Part shown: in pieces, positions 36,907-49,310 of the stretch | How positions within the stretch are numbered: the first letter of the stretch is position 1 | How the letters are laid out: each line of letters starts with the position of its first letter | From: Triplophysa rosa | Taxonomy: Eukaryota > Chordata > Actinopteri > Cypriniformes > Nemacheilidae | DNA length: 64,000 nt | NCBI RefSeq assembly: GCF_024868665.1 | Contig: NC_079910.1 | Location: 8,838,976-8,902,975 of the forward strand | Direction of reading: 5' to 3' | Translations under genes and position numbers: made by a program | The notes under the pieces: model-generated | What the model saw: the letters and a program-made list of their open reading frames with translations, nothing else | The model's database searches: none | Told to the model about the DNA's origin: nothing

Positions 36907-38425
36907 TAGGGATGCAACAATACAGCTCACCCATGGTTCAATACAAACCTCGGTTTTTCGCCCACGGTTTTCGGTTCGGTTCTGATGGCACATTAAAGTG
37001 TTTTTTCATTGTTTTATGCCTTTGTGACAGGAACAGTAAAAACTTAAGAAGAAAAATACGATTTTACTGAAATTCTCTTTATTTTACTTGACTTATTTTA
37101 TTATCTTTAAGCAAAAATCAACTTGTTCAAATTCTTGGTGTATTGAATAACTATAAAGATTTACACTGGCAGCTCACAGCAGTTTTTGGTTTACTGTTCA
37201 TCAACATGCCTGTAAAATAAGCTTCTTGAAGAGGTTTTGCGCTTCAGAGTATTTAAATAGATGTAATGCAAAACTAGCAATTGCTGTAGTCGAAGTAAAC
37301 GTGCGCTCAATGGGAAAGGCCAAAGATAATATATTAACAAGGTGCGCCATTGTTATTTCAATAAATTGGAAGAAATGCAATGCTAAATAGCTGCTTGGAG
37401 GCGCTCTTGAGATGACGTAAATAGCTGTCCGAAAGGCCGCCGAGTGGCATGACTTTCGTTAAATGGACAACTCATGTTTCAGGCAGTCTCGCGTCACCGC
37501 CCGACCACCACTCGCTAGGGCTGTCACGATTATTAAATAATCGTCTCATCGCGATTGTTTGACCTCATCGCGATGGTTTCAGATCATCGCAATTATTGCA
37601 CATCTCTATAGAAGACACTAGGGGGAGCTGTAGTGTATATGCATATTGCATATTTTAGTGTATATATTGTTACTAAAGCATGGTAATACTTGTAAAATGT
37701 ACCACCACAACACAATCACTTAAAAAAAAACTAAAACATCTACAAATTACCTGCAGTACAATTTAATATTATTTAAGCTAATCTCAGTGTGAAAACCAGT
37801 CTACCAAAATCTCATTAACATAGAAGTAAACTTTTATTGTAGTCTTGCAAGTGAGAAAAAAACAGACTAGAAGCTTTTCTATGACTGATAGTATTTTAAT
37901 GGTGGCTTCAATTCACTCCTGATCAATTTACTTCATTTACAAGTATTTGGCGGTTGTATTATTGACAGGTAAAAGCCTAAACCTTAAATATATGATGACC
38001 CAATTTTTTCTGATGTATTTCCAAGAAAAAAACATAGTCTTATATTCAGAATAATATGGTCGTTTCAAAGCTGAATAAAAATGTATGAGAATTAAATGTC
38101 AAAGCTCAAAAACAGACAATTGATCGTCATAATCGCCAAAGCCTTAAAACAAACCATTAATCGTCATAATCGCAATGATTTATTAGACAATTAATCATCA
38201 GTCAAATTTCATAATCGTGACAGCCCTGCCACTCGCTATTAGATATTACTCGTGGGGATGCGTTTATCTATCTCAGCATACAGACAAACTCAGACAGAGC
38301 CAGTTCACGGTGTAATTTCAAAAATTTAAACGCAAAACCGGAAAACCCCAATTCACTTACACGTATTGAACCGTGGAGGTCGTACCGAACGGTTCAATAT
38401 TATATTGAGTATTGTGGCATCCCTA
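36907..38425. mobile_element. hAT-type element carrying a nested hAT element
   Basis: Ends TAGGGATGCAACAATAC and GTATTGTGGCATCCCTA (16 of 17 paired), flanked by the exact 8-bp duplication ATAGAAGA (36899-36906 and 38426-38433). After removing the inner element and its extra duplication copy the outer one is about 800 bp. No transposase. Confidence 0.88.
37516..38228. mobile_element. 713-bp hAT-type element nested in the preceding one
   Basis: Ends TAGGGCTGTCACGATTAT and ATAATCGTGACAGCCCTG pair over 17 bases. The exact 8-bp duplication CCACTCGC flanks it (37508-37515 and 38229-38236). ATCGTCATAATCGC-type blocks repeat inside both ends. Non-coding. Confidence 0.9.
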
Positions 38426-39621
38426 ATAGAAGATATAATTTTGGTACAAGCTTAAACATTTTTTTTTTTTATTGATTTGGTCTTGTGCCTCCAGTAAAGC
38501 TAACATTGCCTGTTATTTTAAATCCACATATAAATACAAATATTCCATAAGAAATGTTTCCTTTTTACATTCTGTTTATCTCCATCACAGCAGTATTAGC
38601 CTCAATATACAAACAACCAGAAACCCAGGCAGCTGGCATAGATCAGATGTCCAAAATCCATCCCTTTAATGCCAGCACTGACAGTTTGCATGACAAACAA
38701 AACAGCTCTGAAATGTGTAATGATTACAGGCATATTGGAAATAGAGCTGGCAGAGAAGAGGCTGCCAAGCCTACAGTGTTTGGAAGAGTCTGTGGTGCTA
38801 CACACGTGACGCATCACGCATCCAATCCTTCATCTTCCAGACCCCAGCGGGACCACCGCCACTCCAACTGCGAGGACTCTGCAGAGGATCAAGATAAGCA
38901 CTGCAAATCAAACGCAAAACTTTTGTGGTTGGCCGATAGACCATTTCGACGACGCTTTTCCACATTGAGACTCTTTTACCCACCTGGGCACCGTCTGAAG
39001 AGCCGCCACTTTACAACTGCAAGCTTTTTAAAGCCACTAAGAAGCAATTAAGTGATGTTTGGAAGTGATGCTGAAATTGAGATTAAAGGTCTGGTGCCGC
39101 ACGGCTTTCTGTTCACCTGAATATTAGCTGTTATTTGATGAAACAAAGTGTTAGCATTTTAAAAGGCTGCGTGAGATGAAGGTGCTCGGCCGTTGCCTCT
39201 ACTAATGCAGGAACTGATGGGCTTCATTTCCCTGTGTGGCCCATCAGCCCTTTTGATATCAGAGCAAATATTAAATAATAATGAGGACGCTGCAGGGAGA
39301 CCGAGTCAAATGTTAGGGCAGTTCGGGACCGTTGAACTTTAGAGCCGCCACGCAACGACACAAATCCTTCTTTAATAATTGCACAGCATCCGCATCCAAC
39401 ACAGTGCCAACATTATTTGCTTAGCACGGGTGGTGCTAAGCATGTGGATGTGGATGTGTTTGCTTCATTATTTGAATAACAAAAACCTCAACAGCAGAAT
39501 CAGACTTCATTGAATAAAAAGCTCACAATGTCTTTCAGACGTGCCTGTTTAAACTGAAGGACAATGTGGTGAAGAGAAATGGATTTTGATTTTCAGGAAA
39601 TGGAAAAAGAATGTAGTTTTT
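38426..39621. other. unique sequence block with a 165-codon ORF
   Basis: High-complexity, non-repetitive DNA. An open frame 38554-39051 (plus, 165 codons) begins with a hydrophobic stretch (FYILFISITAVLASIY) and continues Ser/His/Arg-rich. No domain, no splice logic and no family recognised, so I do not call it a gene. The stretch about 39160-39300 is also non-repetitive and could be conserved non-coding DNA. Confidence 0.3.
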
Positions 39622-39998
39622 AAAGGTATGAAATTTAGCGGCATCTACGGTGAGGTTGCGAATTGCAACCAACGGCTCACTCCACATCGTCCCCTCCCTT
39701 TCGGGGCACTACGGTGGCTGACACAGAACTAAGATGTCGTCATGTTTTCTTTTTTTTTGCCAAAGGAGATCACATATTTACGAAACGCGCTCTGTAGAGC
39801 AGTTTGTCTGTTTAGGGCTTTAGGAATTCCATGTAAGGGGACTCACGGTGTATATAGATAAATATAGTTCATTCTAAGGTAATAAAAACATAACGCTTCA
39901 TTATGTAAGGTCTTTATACACCTCTGAAGATATAGTTATGTATATTATATTGCTTTTCTGTCAATAGATCCTCCGAAAAATTACAGATTGGACCTTTT
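39622..39998. mobile_element. dispersed repeat family R, copy B (empty-site copy)
   Basis: Same orientation as copy A and without the internal MITE. Shares CGGGGCACTACGGTGGCTGA, AACGCGCTCTGTAGAGCAGT and TCAATAGATCCTCCGAAAAA with slight changes. Confidence 0.75.
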
Positions 39999-41639
39999 TA
40001 ATACTTTTTATTTGTTAGATGTTTGAAAAACCCAGTGACAAACATAACACTATTGTCAAGGCAGCATTTAAACTCAGACTTTCTTGCATACTAAATAAAA
40101 ACAAAAATTGCTTGACAAATACATTTCACAACCTCATGCAGAACTACTACGGTTTCAGAAAGTGTTTTATCTTATTTCTCCCAAGACATCAAGCCAAGAG
40201 ACTGTCACCTCATATACAATTAATACACAGCTATAATAAGCAAGCACACCCATTCTCAAGCGCCTGACAATGACTGTGATACCGACGAGCTAAAAAAAGA
40301 AGGTATCCATTATCCTTAATGAAAGCACACAAGAGTTTCACTTTAAAACGCTCTCAGCGCAGAAAAGGTCTCAATTAGGCAATCTTTTCCCTGTCTGCTA
40401 AAGTTTCCTTCTGGGCCACTTTGGAGGAAGTAAAACTATGTGCCAATGAAAGATGACGATGTTTCTACTGTCAAAATTAAAAATGAGTTACAACACGCAA
40501 GCGCACAGGAGGCAGTTTGCGGTCAACAGTCACAGTTAATCCGCCTGTGAATCATCAGTTCTGAAAAATGAGCAGAGAGGAAAAAAAAGATATTGTTTGC
40601 TAATTGAGAGGGTTCAAATCACTGCTTGAACCAACAGAATAGAATTCTGTTATTAGACATAATTACCACTTAGTGTTTCAATACGGCTAGTGATCCATCT
40701 AATCATTAAAAGAGAGAAAAGCAGAGAGAGGGTGTGCGCTAAAATGGATTTAAATCAGACTTTGGGTTTTCCCATGAATCAGACATATGACAGCAAAGAC
40801 TAAAGGCAAGATTCAGCACTGAGTCATGAACAGGTGGTGGGTTCAGATTAAAACAGTGGGAGTTTGTTTTATCGCAACATATTTTATTTTCAAACCTAAA
40901 CTGAGATATGCTGAGATATATTGCATACAAACAGTCAAAAGTTCACTACTGAAAATAATTGTGTTGTTTGGAAAATGATGGTTTTGAGCACAAATTATAG
41001 TCAAACCAAATGCCACGTTGAAATACACTCGCCAGCATCTCCACCCTGCTATTACAAGCTGCACAAAACATGATGCTTAAGATAAACAAAACTAGCAAAA
41101 GTGAACGAAACTATTGCTTTATTTACTTTCTCGTGTTATTCCAAATACATACGCCGTTATTTATTCACCTGGAACAAAATCATTATGCAGCTTTTGCCAT
41201 ACAACAGTTCATAGCTATTATGTTTGCATAAAAATGGAAAAATTTAAAGAGTACATAGTTGTAAATCTGAAGGTGAATGAATAACAAAGTTATTGGCTTG
41301 GAAAAAAGTGAGTCGACTCTGAATCACGCAAACAAGTCGTCCCTAGTCCGATTCGCGAACCGCCGCGTATTTACGTTATTACATATAGTCCCTGCCTACG
41401 TTTTGCTAGGACTGCCCGCGAAAACTTCACTCTTCTCCCGCAAACACTGTAACTCGTGAGCCTCATTCGCGGTAGACCAATCACAGCAGACCAGACCATC
41501 TGACCAATCATTTGAGAGTCAGTCAAGAAGTAAGGTAAGAATAACTGCCTATTATTATGAAATAATAGTGTTTTTACACCTTCTATGTACATAAACCTGT
41601 TGTTGGACACTCCATAAACCAAAGTAGGACCTTTCTCTT
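39999..41639. other. non-coding interval
   Basis: Unique AT-rich DNA; no gene, RNA or repeat recognised. Confidence 0.3.
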
Positions 41640-41928
41640 TAAGGTCCAGTGTGTAATTTTTTGGAGGATCTACTGACAGAAAAGCAATATAATATACATA
41701 ACTATGTCTTCAGAGGTGTATAAAGACCTGACATAATGAAGCGTTATGTTTTTATTACCATAAAATGAGCTATTTCTATCTACGTACAGTACACTGCCGG
41801 TCCCCTTACATGGAATTCACCATGTTGTTTCTACAGTGGCCCTAAATGGACAAACTGCTCTACAGCGCATGTTTCGTATACGTTATCTCCTTAGGCAAAG
41901 AAGCGAAAACGTGACAACATCTTAACAT
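41640..41928. mobile_element. dispersed repeat family R, copy C (inverted, truncated)
   Basis: Begins AAAGGTCCAGTGTGTAATTT and is the reverse complement of copies A and B (GAGGATCTACTGACAGAAAA, GACAAACTGCTCTACAGCGC). The other end is lost after GTGACAACATCTTA. Confidence 0.75.
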
Positions 41929-42089
41929 AAATTTCAGTCTGAACTTAACACAGCTATTGTATGTCTCTGAAAGATTTGATAGCTCATTAGATGTTCAGAT
42001 TACTTTAATGGCGTTTTGTCATTTTTAGGAGCTTGACAGCCATATGTATGGGTGTTCTACTCAAAACAACAGCAGATGGGTTAGGCACA

Positions 42090-42149
42090 TCATGAGGGAG
42101 AGCAAATAATGACAGAATTTTCATTGTTGGGTGAACTTCTCTTTTAAAG
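42090..42149. mobile_element. TTAA-MITE right-end fragment
   Basis: CATGAGGGAGAGCAAATAATGACAG-like start and TTGTTGGGTGAACTTCTCTTTTAA end match the right terminal repeat of the family. Confidence 0.55.
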
Positions 42150-43029
42150 GGCAGGATATTGTCTCTTTGACAGGACCTTGTTACACACACCTAGTTCTGC
42201 TGTTGAAATGAACACGGCCTTAACAGGAAGCAGGTGGGGTGTGTGTCCTTTTATGTCATTTATGTCCTCCTGCAACCACAGTCTGACAGCCAGACAGACA
42301 AAACCACACTGCACAATACAGTACATCTGGTATGCAGACAGACAAAAAGTGAGATTAGGAACAGAATATAGACATATTAACTGTTGCAGTAAGAAGTACA
42401 ATGCATTTCAACATCTATGCAGAAATGGTAAATCCAAGATTTATATTTTTCACAACTAAATTACGCGGGATATCCCAAATTAAAGAGTACCACAATATCT
42501 GCTGAACCCAGAACAGATTTTAAACTGATAACTGCTCATGACACATAACCACACACATTACCACAACAACACAAACCTATAATAAATGAATCCAGAACAG
42601 ATCTTCTCAATTACCTACAGCTATTGCAATATTAAACATGCAGGCCCAACCAAAATGTTTGGAGAAAAACTAATAAAAGTAATCTAAACATGGGTCGTGT
42701 CAACATTTTTGCTGTTTTGTGCTAATGCACAATATACTATGATAGTTTAATGAGTACGAGTAATACGTAGGCGAGATCTATGGTATAAGCCACCCAGTGC
42801 CCAAAGCTTTCAAACCCAAACACCAATTAAACAGAAACGTCCTGGACAAGCAAACCAAGCTGAACAGCTGTAAAGCCTTAAACACCACCTGTCACTGTAC
42901 CACTACATCTGCTGCCCCATCCTTAACCCCTTCTAACTTCCAACTATCAATACTTCAAGGCAAGCTAACTACCAGTATCCAAACTTACAGTCACGGCACA
43001 GAGCTTCAATTACTCACCAAACGCTAATA

Positions 43030-43400
43030 ACACGGTGCTACAGAGCTCTCCGAGAACCTGAAAAAAAGCCGTTTTATTTTAGTCCCAGCGAGAAGCAGAA
43101 AGCAGCTTCCTCTGATCCTGTTTGCGAGCGAGCCTCATTCTCTCCCCGTCTCTCTTTCTCCTTCCCGTCTCGCTCACTCCCTCCGCAGCGAGTGGATCCC
43201 ACACAGCTGCAGCACGCCTCTCTCCCACAGACCAGGGAGGATGTGGGCGTAAAGTGATTTGATTTGCTCTGAGTTGTGAAGAGAGGAAAACAAGCCAAAC
43301 ATATCCTGGGAGAAGCTTTTAAACCTTGAATGACAATCTGAATGAATCTTGCCAGCAGCTTTAGACAAGACAGATAACTGCAGAGCCACACTGACCATGT
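43030..43400 (-). promoter_or_regulatory. possible 5' non-coding exon/promoter region of pkig
   Basis: A pyrimidine-rich, GC-richer block (purine-rich GAGAGA/GGAGGG on the minus strand) in AT-rich surroundings. pkig must have an upstream non-coding exon, because its coding exon starts at a splice acceptor (30441). This block is one candidate; no donor or initiation site is proven. Confidence 0.2.
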
Positions 43401-43974
43401 CTATATGCACATGAAAATTGGAATGTAGTCAGTACCAGTTTTATAGGTCATGCCTGCTAATTTGAATGGACCACAAGTGTCGTAAAATCAAAGCTTATGT
43501 ATAAATAAGGTGTCTAAAACACTGCATATGAAAATATAAGAACAGCTCACAACATATAGTCAGTGGCTAATGTGTTAACCACACTAAAAGTCGGCAAACT
43601 GTCAAACCAGATTCCTTGATTATATACCAAATAGTATAAATGTAATTTTATTGACACTATTAAGCTGTAAATGTCATGTGCAATAGCATTAATGACCTCA
43701 TCAGCTCTCTCAGCAGGTTATAATGGAGCTTAAAATTGCAGTCTAGCAATAATGATAAAATACGAACAGTCTTCTTGATTAGGCAATGAAGACAATTTGT
43801 GCAATTTGATCAAGGTAATTGTAAACACCAAAATATCTGGGGATGACAAACAGGATTTCACCAAGGTTTAAATACTTTCTCAGTTTATTATGAGATGACT
43901 AGAAGTAAACCATTGGTGGTTTGACTCTCATACTGACTATGTGGCACTATCACAACATTAGGATTTACGAGATA

Positions 43975-44008
43975 TTTAGTGTTAATCGCGATTTATGGTG
44001 CAGCCCTA
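43975..44008. mobile_element. orphan hAT right end
   Basis: TTAATCGCGATTTATGGTGC followed by AGCCCTAA resembles the right ends of the hAT elements elsewhere here (CAGCCCTA). No partner end was found nearby. Confidence 0.35.
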
Positions 44009-44590
44009 ATTTATATTCATGACTAATGGCAGGACTATTTAGTAGCCCATTCACCAGAGTAAGAAAATATTTTTAATAGAGAAAAACAAATCCAAACAAA
44101 AGCCCTCGATGAACACTGTGTGCCGATAATGAGGTGAAATCAGGCTTGGGCAAGATTCTCACCATGTCATGCAAATGAACTTTTCACTTTAAGCAAAGAG
44201 CCTGAGAGCACTTTACCAATCAGAGTGCCGCCAACAGAGCCCAGATACTGTTACTGCCGCATGACAATGAGAAATGACAATGGTCACGACACAGCTCTGA
44301 GTAGCACTACATACCATTTCATCAACCCACTTTAGAGATGAAGCTCAGCGCATCATGATGGCAAGAAAAACATATTTTAAGTCCAAAACAGACAAAAGAA
44401 AGGACAACTGAACTCATGACACACCGGGGACGACTACAGTAAAAACTGACAGCTGAAACAAACACACATCATGACCTTCACTACAACACAGATGAATACA
44501 ACAATCCCTTATGGCATCAAATATTAACACTGTATTCAGAACATGCCTCAGAGGCATAATAGTCTAGATCTACTTACACAGCTCACATGA

Positions 44591-44872
44591 CTATGAAAAG
44601 TTAAAAGGGCTACCACAATGCACTGATTGTTTAGGATAGTTTTGCTTCAGATTGTTCATTGTTGACGTGAGACTCATCCAAATCAAATCCATGTTGTCTT
44701 TGAGCTCAAGGGTTCCTCCTACTCCTGCTTTGCCAAAAGATCCCATGAATGTACTTGCACTTCCCACAGCCCCATTAGAGAGGCCCAAGTGCCCCTTTAA
44801 CGTTGTTCCAGAAATGTACGTCCATCCATTTTCTTCACCACTTAAGTTACTCTTTACAGCAGGCTCGATGCT
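44591..44872 (-). other. unidentified 93-codon open frame
   Basis: Open on the minus strand from a stop at 44873-44875 to a TAG at 44591-44593, with internal text such as ENGWTYISGTTLKGHLGLSN and FGKAGVGGTLELKDNMDL. It is not low-complexity and reads like protein, but lacks an early ATG and has no recognised domain. Options are an exon, a pseudogene fragment or chance. The opposite strand is also open over much of this stretch, which weakens the case. Confidence 0.2.
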
Positions 44873-45359
44873 TTACAAATGACAGGCAGACCATGTAACA
44901 CCATGAAAGCATACATATAACCAATACAGATATGTTTAACACTTATTTTATAACTATTTTAGAGAAGGGTTTGTGAAAAGCGTTCCTAATGTTTGGAGAC
45001 GTTCTCCCATAATTTCTTTAGCCAATAAGAATTTTAGAAAGAATAGTGCTGATTTCGCTTACGATTACTGTAAGTTACATACATTAACAAACGTGTGCGT
45101 TTTTATGAAAACAAAAACACTGTGAAATGCTACCAGGAAACAATAACCAAGTAAAGATAGGCTAAACAACCCACTTTGTTTCTAGAAAATATCCACAATT
45201 ACAATAATGTAATAGCAGAAAATGGCTTTGCCTTGATCCGCAAACATTGGAAGATTTTTCAACATTATGTCCCACGTTGCGCTGTAATCTTTAATTTCAG
45301 TAAAACCGAACTACAAAAATCACTACACAACTAACATTTAACCAGTATATTTTTCCTCA

Positions 45360-45950
45360 TTTTAGCATAATCTTTGAAACACGTCATTGTCCTCTTTTCC
45401 ATCGTCTGTTTAGTCACTACCAGAGCCCCATGGTCACTACTAAAACTATGTCGGCTAGTCAACCATCATCGCAGCAGCAGCGATGGCACACCGTAATGAG
45501 TACTACTAACCTTGATCGTCTTCACTTTCTTCCACTTGTTACAACGCCATCCACTTTTTGTTGGGATTTCCATTCATTCCCGATCGCTCTTCCCGCTTAC
45601 CTCGAATTCTCAATATATCAGTTCCGACAAAAACATAAACGGGTGAGATCCCAGTCAAATCCAACGAGACTCTGACAGCCTATTGAACACAATGCAAAGA
45701 GGGATAGGGCTTCAAACAGCTGTTTCCAAAATGGAGTTATCCCGCAGCCAATCACACTCCGCCTGCTCTTACCAATAAGAGCACTTCGCATGCATGCTAA
45801 AATAGTGCATATGGATAAAACATTAGCAACATGATGGGGAGTGGGAGTACGTGACTAAATTTACCATGGTAACCACAGTTTCCGCCAAAACACCACACTA
45901 CAGTACTACAATAAAACTGTGGTAACCCGTCCGTCGCTGCGCATCAAAAC
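45360..45950. promoter_or_regulatory. possible promoter-like block between pkig and ttpal
   Basis: Contains CAGCCAATCACA (CCAAT box, 45748-45752), a second CCAAT-like TACCAATAAG and GCAGCAGCAGCG near 45471-45482. It could be a distal pkig promoter. No transcript boundary can be shown. Confidence 0.2.
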
Positions 45951-46863
45951 AGAAAAAAAAGACAAATATCATATATTAACGTACTGTGTTTCACGATTGT
46001 AACAATAATGGCAGTATTGTGAGAATACTGTGACAAACAGCCAGTGAATGTTACTCCAAAACAAGACTGTAACTATATACATTCACCAGATATAGGAGGA
46101 AGTGTCTATCAAGTGCTGTTTGTCTCCATCTTCTGGAAAAATCCATACCATACAGCACAGCCAACAAAATCCATCTCTGAAAATAATCGTGTTTATTGAG
46201 TTAACAACTACTACAATCAGACAAAATAAAGTGTTTGCAATAATACATGACTACAATACTGAAACTAAACGTAAGGCTTTAAAATCAGGTATAAAATGTG
46301 CTCAGCAGGACCGATAAAACGATATCCCAGTCTTTGAAACACCACACAATTATCTATTCAACACTTGTACAATATTAAATGTGGTTCTATGAAGTATTTT
46401 GGCAAACAACAACATGGAAACACACACTGAGAACTTTACATTGGCCACTCCTTTAAGATGTTATGTGGCTATGACATAACTCAGAATACATACTTAAAAT
46501 ATATACATTTAGCTAATCCACATCATCTCAAAACATTCTATAAGCACAACTTTCTGACTAGCCTCAACTTAAAAAACACAGCTGTCTCCAATAATAAATT
46601 CAGTAATGCAGTTTTTGTTAACAGTGTAAGGCATATAACAGCTTTAGAGCTGTGCTATCCACAAATAAAAAAGAAACAATCATAAATATCGTTTTTTTGT
46701 AGACCAATCTATAGCATAGAATAACAATATAGTTGTATAACTATATTACACCATATGTGAGTTATATAATGCATTTATATTTAAGTATGCACATTGTTAT
46801 TGCTTTGGATTTCAGTGACATGACCCACTATCTCCAATGTCCAATCTACAGAAAAATGTAGAT

Positions 46864-46869
46864 TTTATT
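46864..46869 (-). terminator. candidate poly(A) signal of ttpal
   Basis: AATAAA on the minus strand, about 285 nt beyond the ttpal stop codon. Confidence 0.45.
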
Positions 46870-47150
46870 CGTGTTTGACACAAAATGCAAATTAAAGCAC
46901 ATTTCAAAAAATTATAAATTGATGATATTTAACACAAAGTAAATACAAGAAAATAAATACTGATCACTAAATATTAAAATCCCAGGATTTCCCTCTGAAA
47001 AGAAAGATTAGGAGTGATCTGAAAAATGCTCCAGAATCAAGTTTTTAAAATACAGATGACCAGATACGGATACCTCGTTGCTTGACAGAACTGTGCAAAC
47101 AGTGTATGTATCTTGACCTTCAAAAGAACCAGGGACAAGGTCACCAGAGG

Positions 47151-48814
47151 TCAGTAACAATAGTAAAGCTGAGAACGTAGATGTCTGAAAGAATCCTCTC
47201 CATGAGCTCCTGCTTGCTCTCCCTCAAACAGCATGGAGTCTGGAAGAATTACTCCCTCCAGAGGATCAGGCTGACAAAACTCCACCACAAACTCTTCCTC
47301 AGCCTCCAGCAGCGTTCTGGACCAGGCTGACATGTCAAGTCTACCAGACACTCCTCCATACTCTTCAGGCAACACAGATGGAGGGATGACCCGATGGAGA
47401 GAAGCCAAGTCTGAGCCATGTAAAACAAACTGTGGGGAATCGACAGGCCAAAATGACATCCACCTAGTCATTCTATTATGCTACAGTTTCATCACATAGT
47501 TCATATTTTAAACACATTCAGGCCATGCATTATTTTGTTTAAACAAATACATATAATTCAATAATTGTATTCTATAAATAAATAATTATTTTAAGGTGCA
47601 ATGGTATATGTTCATTATGAAGTAAATCTGTTTATTTGTGTACATCTACATGAAAAACTCTAAAGAATAAAAAAATGGAGACAAATTATTAAAATGTATT
47701 TTATGCTAAAGTTACTCACCCTCTCCGCCATTTTCTCTTTAAGAAAGGGCTTGATTATCGCAAAAATACCCTTGAAGATACGTGGCTCATTTATAATGTT
47801 TACTGCTTTTATTCTTATTGGGAATCCATCCTGAAACACAAAAGCAGCCATTCAGTGTTTCAGCCAGAATCAATAACTTTATTATAACTGATTGCTGTAC
47901 TTTAATGATTTAGTAATGTCTTACCTGAAGAATGCTAACAACTTTCTTTGCTAGGAGAGGACCTGGATTAGAGGCTTGAGAGAGACCAACCCCTGCATAA
48001 TCCACCAGGATAACAATTCCATTCACTTGGGTTTCCTCGGGCTGAATCAGCTTCTCTAAAGTCAAATAAATGGCCCGAATGTTGTCGACAAATGGATAGT
48101 CATTAGGCCTCCATTTACCTACAAAAAAAAAGATAAATACTGCATGAGCAGACAATGAAAGGTGTTGCTTAGATAAGCAACATTCCAATTGATGGTGTGG
48201 AATATTAGTTCTGGTGCTTTATTGTGACACAAATTTTTTATCTATTCTTCTTTTTACATAATTATTATTATTATGATTTCATACTCATATTAAGCTTTCA
48301 CATGAACAGCACACGTCTAATGATAGTCTGGTGAAGTCTATAAAAAGACATCTTCAACGGTTCAACCATTACCTGGACGTAAACACAGTATGTACCGTCC
48401 GTGTGGATCTGGTCTGGGCAGGACAGTGAGAAAGCCCAGGTCCAGCACATGCTTCACTGCGGAGGGCTTCAGATCCTGAAACACCTCAGGCCAGGCTTTC
48501 CTGCTGGCATGATAATTCAGAAGAAGCTGAAGGGCTCGGTCATAATCAAACTTTCTGGCCCTGAGGAAGCGCAGGAGAAATGCATCATCCAAGCGCGTTC
48601 TCAGATTAGGGTGGTCTTTTAGTATCATATCTCTTAATGCCTGGACATCCCGGGGCCTCCATTCTGGCTTCTCCTGGAGCTGCTCACGTGCCTTGGCCAC
48701 CAGCTCAGGAGTCAGGGTGCAGGTGTAGATGGGAGGAGGAGCGACTGGGAAACCCTCACCTGTCACTTCTTCCCTTGTAGGGCCCACATCAATGAGACAA
48801 TTTTGGTCTTCCAT
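47151..48814 (-). CDS. ttpal: alpha-tocopherol transfer protein-like (CRAL-TRIO), four coding exons
   Basis: Member of the SEC14/CRAL-TRIO family of lipid-transfer proteins; 341 aa (human TTPAL 342 by recall). Exons 48373-48814, 47925-48118, 47720-47830 and 47151-47429 join with phases 1, 0 and 0 and give exactly 342 codons. The CRAL-TRIO N-terminal helical domain covers about 33-115 (LDDAFLLRFLRARKFDYDRA). The lipid-binding lobe covers about 125-285, with IVILVDYAGVGLSQAS, the gate-region text GFPIRIKAVNIINEP, and IFAIIKPFLKEKM. The tail ends LRSQLYYCY, like human (...YSCY). The start MEDQNCLI is the first ATG of the exon. The ligand is not established from sequence; vitamin E binding is only suggested by the name. 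It lies between pkig and hnf4a and is co-oriented with both. Confidence 0.95.
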
Positions 48815-49236
48815 GTACTGTTTTGATTTGATTTGACTGTTTGTGGATCAGTGTATTACAGGTCTGAGTATGTGGCAAAACTGAAAAGATGATGACAGAG
48901 TGAGTCATACTGATTACAGAATATGAAAAATAATGCAAACATTACAGGCATACCAAGATCTTTCACAAGGAACAGCAATGTCCAATCACTAACTGTTAAC
49001 ACAAGCACAAAAATATATATATATTTAATAACTGGTGTTAAACAAATACAATATTATGACCCTATTTGGGCTCTAATGTGTTGGTCATGTTGTTTGAAAA
49101 AGCCTTATAATGCAGTTTATGAAAAATCTAAAAATACCGAATGCAGACACTGGTTTTTATGGTGTGCGATTTGGTTTAAACTGAAACACTTCATGTAAAA
49201 CCGAACATAAATCAAGCAGTGAACGTAACAACCTAC

Positions 49237-49310
49237 CTGCCCAAGAAATCCGCAATCAGTTCCGTGTACAGGGAAAAGCCGTCCTCCCATTGGCTACTCT
49301 ACACCACGTG
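49237..49310 (-). promoter_or_regulatory. ttpal 5' non-coding exon and promoter
   Basis: A good splice donor on the minus strand (GGCAG then GTAGGT, boundary at 49237) closes a probable 5' untranslated exon. Just upstream are a CCAAT box (49289-49293, in AGCCAATGGG) and an E-box CACGTG (49305-49310, in TCACGTGG). The acceptor joining this exon to the ATG exon lies somewhere between 48815 and 48850 and was not resolved. Confidence 0.55.

Noticed and set aside
38554..39051. 165-codon plus-strand ORF as a gene
   Set aside because: It is the longest unexplained frame, but no domain, splice context, or family resemblance supports it, and composition is typical of chance frames in GC-balanced unique DNA.
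30442..47150. CRISPR array or other prokaryotic-type system among the repeats
   Set aside because: The repeats are dispersed eukaryotic transposons with target duplications, not regularly spaced direct repeats.
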